From the NCBI GenBank assembly GCA_039715055.1, contig JBDLID010000172.1, positions 1 to 5,690 of the forward strand: a stretch of 5,690 bases of DNA. The letters are read 5' to 3'. Shown here piece by piece: positions 4,998 through 5,690 of the stretch. Below the pieces are notes generated by a model that did no database searches, had not been told where the DNA came from, and was given only the letters and a program-made list of their open reading frames with translations. The stretch comes from JBDLID01 sp039715055 (lineage in GTDB: Bacteria; Desulfobacterota; Desulfobulbia; Desulfobulbales; Desulfocapsaceae). Within the stretch, counting starts at the first letter, position 1. The number at the start of each line of letters is the position of its first letter. Position numbers and translations under genes: made by a program.

Positions 4998-5690
4998 TCA
5001 GCTCAGCAGTGTTAACAGTTCGTCATCGACACCTAACCGCTCGATATCCCGGCGCAGCCTGGCGAGCAGCCTTTTCATGCGGCCGTGGGCCTGAAAGCGG
5101 TTGAGGCCGAGCATTTTACCGGCAGCCGTGACGCTCAACTCATCCTGAAAGCAAAGCTTGAGAAGGAGCCGCTCTTCACCGGTGAGCTGAAAGTCATGAC
5201 CCATAACATCATTGATCTCACCGCCAAAAGCTCTTCCAAAGAGCGCCCTGATAAAATTGTCCCTGTCTTTCTGCTCGACCCCATCCGTAAAATCCTGGCT
5301 ACCCGGCGACCCGTACCGCTCCTCGTCAAACTCATTTTCCATGTTCTGCTCTGCACCGCAGTCAACAATTTTCTCCAGCAGTTCACGGCCGACCCGCTCC
5401 GCCTCCGGTGCCGAGTCGCGCCCCTTCCGGCTGGCAGCCAGCTCCACGGCCTCGCCGAGAGAAAACCTTTCCAGGCAGAGCAGCTGAAAGAGAAGCGTCC
5501 AGAGACCGCCCAGTCGCTTCACCCAGGCTGGCGGCCGCTTTCTTCCGAATCGACTGCGGGAAAAATCCTCAAGCAGCCGCCAGGTCAGCGACGCCAGGTA
5601 CCCCTTGAACGAGGCACGGCCATCATGATTTCTGACTCGCCTCCAGTCATTAGCCGCCAGGCCATCCACCACGAAAAGTGCCGCCTCCTC
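4998..5690 (-). CDS. sigma-70 family RNA polymerase sigma factor, 5' end beyond the window
   Basis: The window holds the last 230 residues; the frame is open to the right edge, so a GTG at 5672 is unlikely to be the true start. The first part (about residues 10-52) resembles sigma region 2.3-2.4: a tryptophan-rich segment WRRVRNHDGRASFKGYLASL followed by a basic DFSRSRFGRKR. A long linker (about 53-165) follows. Then region 4 (169-217) has LTGEERLLLKLCF and a helix-turn-helix of the pattern LSVTAAGKMLGLNRFQAHGR, which should contact the -35 element. Both regions place it among ECF-like factors, but the linker is much longer than usual for that group. The anti-sigma gene downstream supports regulation by sequestration. 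Regulon unknown; autoregulation would be typical, but the promoter is outside the window. Confidence 0.85.
   Translation of the reverse strand, partial: EEAALFVVDGLAANDWRRVRNHDGRASFKGYLASLTWRLLEDFSRSRFGRKRPPAWVKRLGGLWTLLFQLLCLERFSLGEAVELAASRKGRDSAPEAERVGRELLEKIVDCGAEQNMENEFDEERYGSPGSQDFTDGVEQKDRDNFIRALFGRAFGGEINDVMGHDFQLTGEERLLLKLCFQDELSVTAAGKMLGLNRFQAHGRMKRLLARLRRDIERLGVDDELLTLLS

Overview
The window reads as one strand of a Gram-negative chromosome. All six genes I can support lie on the minus strand, so transcription runs from the right edge towards the left. In transcription order they are: a sigma-70 family factor (cut by the right edge), a zinc-binding membrane anti-sigma factor, pyrF (orotidine 5'-phosphate decarboxylase), a small YiaW/YibI-type inner-membrane protein (DUF3302), a YiaV-type HlyD-family membrane fusion protein, and an outer-membrane efflux lipoprotein of the TolC/NodT type. 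An outer-membrane factor with a lipobox together with a periplasmic adaptor requires a double-membrane envelope. Gene content and protein style fit a deltaproteobacterial (Desulfobacterota-like) host, but that assignment is an impression from family resemblance and was not tested.

Right part (about 4050-5690): the sigma and anti-sigma genes are 71 bases apart and form a typical regulator/antagonist pair. The sigma factor keeps part of region 2 and a clear region 4, joined by a linker of roughly 110 residues, which is long for an ECF factor. The anti-sigma factor has a cytoplasmic HxxxCxxC zinc motif, one membrane span and a long charged and proline-rich periplasmic part containing two cysteines. 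pyrF follows closely (20-35 bases, depending on its start) and may be co-transcribed with them.

Central and left part (387-3176): the YiaW-like and YiaV-like genes are immediately adjacent, with a perfect Shine-Dalgarno inside the end of the first, so they should be translationally coupled. The outer-membrane factor lies 84 bases further on. Together they could build an envelope-spanning conduit, but no ABC, MFS, RND or FUSC pump gene lies among them. The substrate is unknown.

Left end (1-386): there is no complete gene here. Immediately after the outer-membrane factor's stop codon is a large imperfect palindrome of about 104 bases (279-382), with a T6 run on the minus strand, which could terminate the operon. 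Beyond it the DNA becomes much more AT-rich (14 G+C in the first 60 bases). It holds four GATATC palindromes, a 60-codon stop-free stretch of unknown meaning, a perfect 7-bp dyad inside a possible promoter, and the possible first 17 codons of another minus-strand gene that leaves the window. The compositional change suggests a boundary between the operon and different, possibly acquired, DNA.
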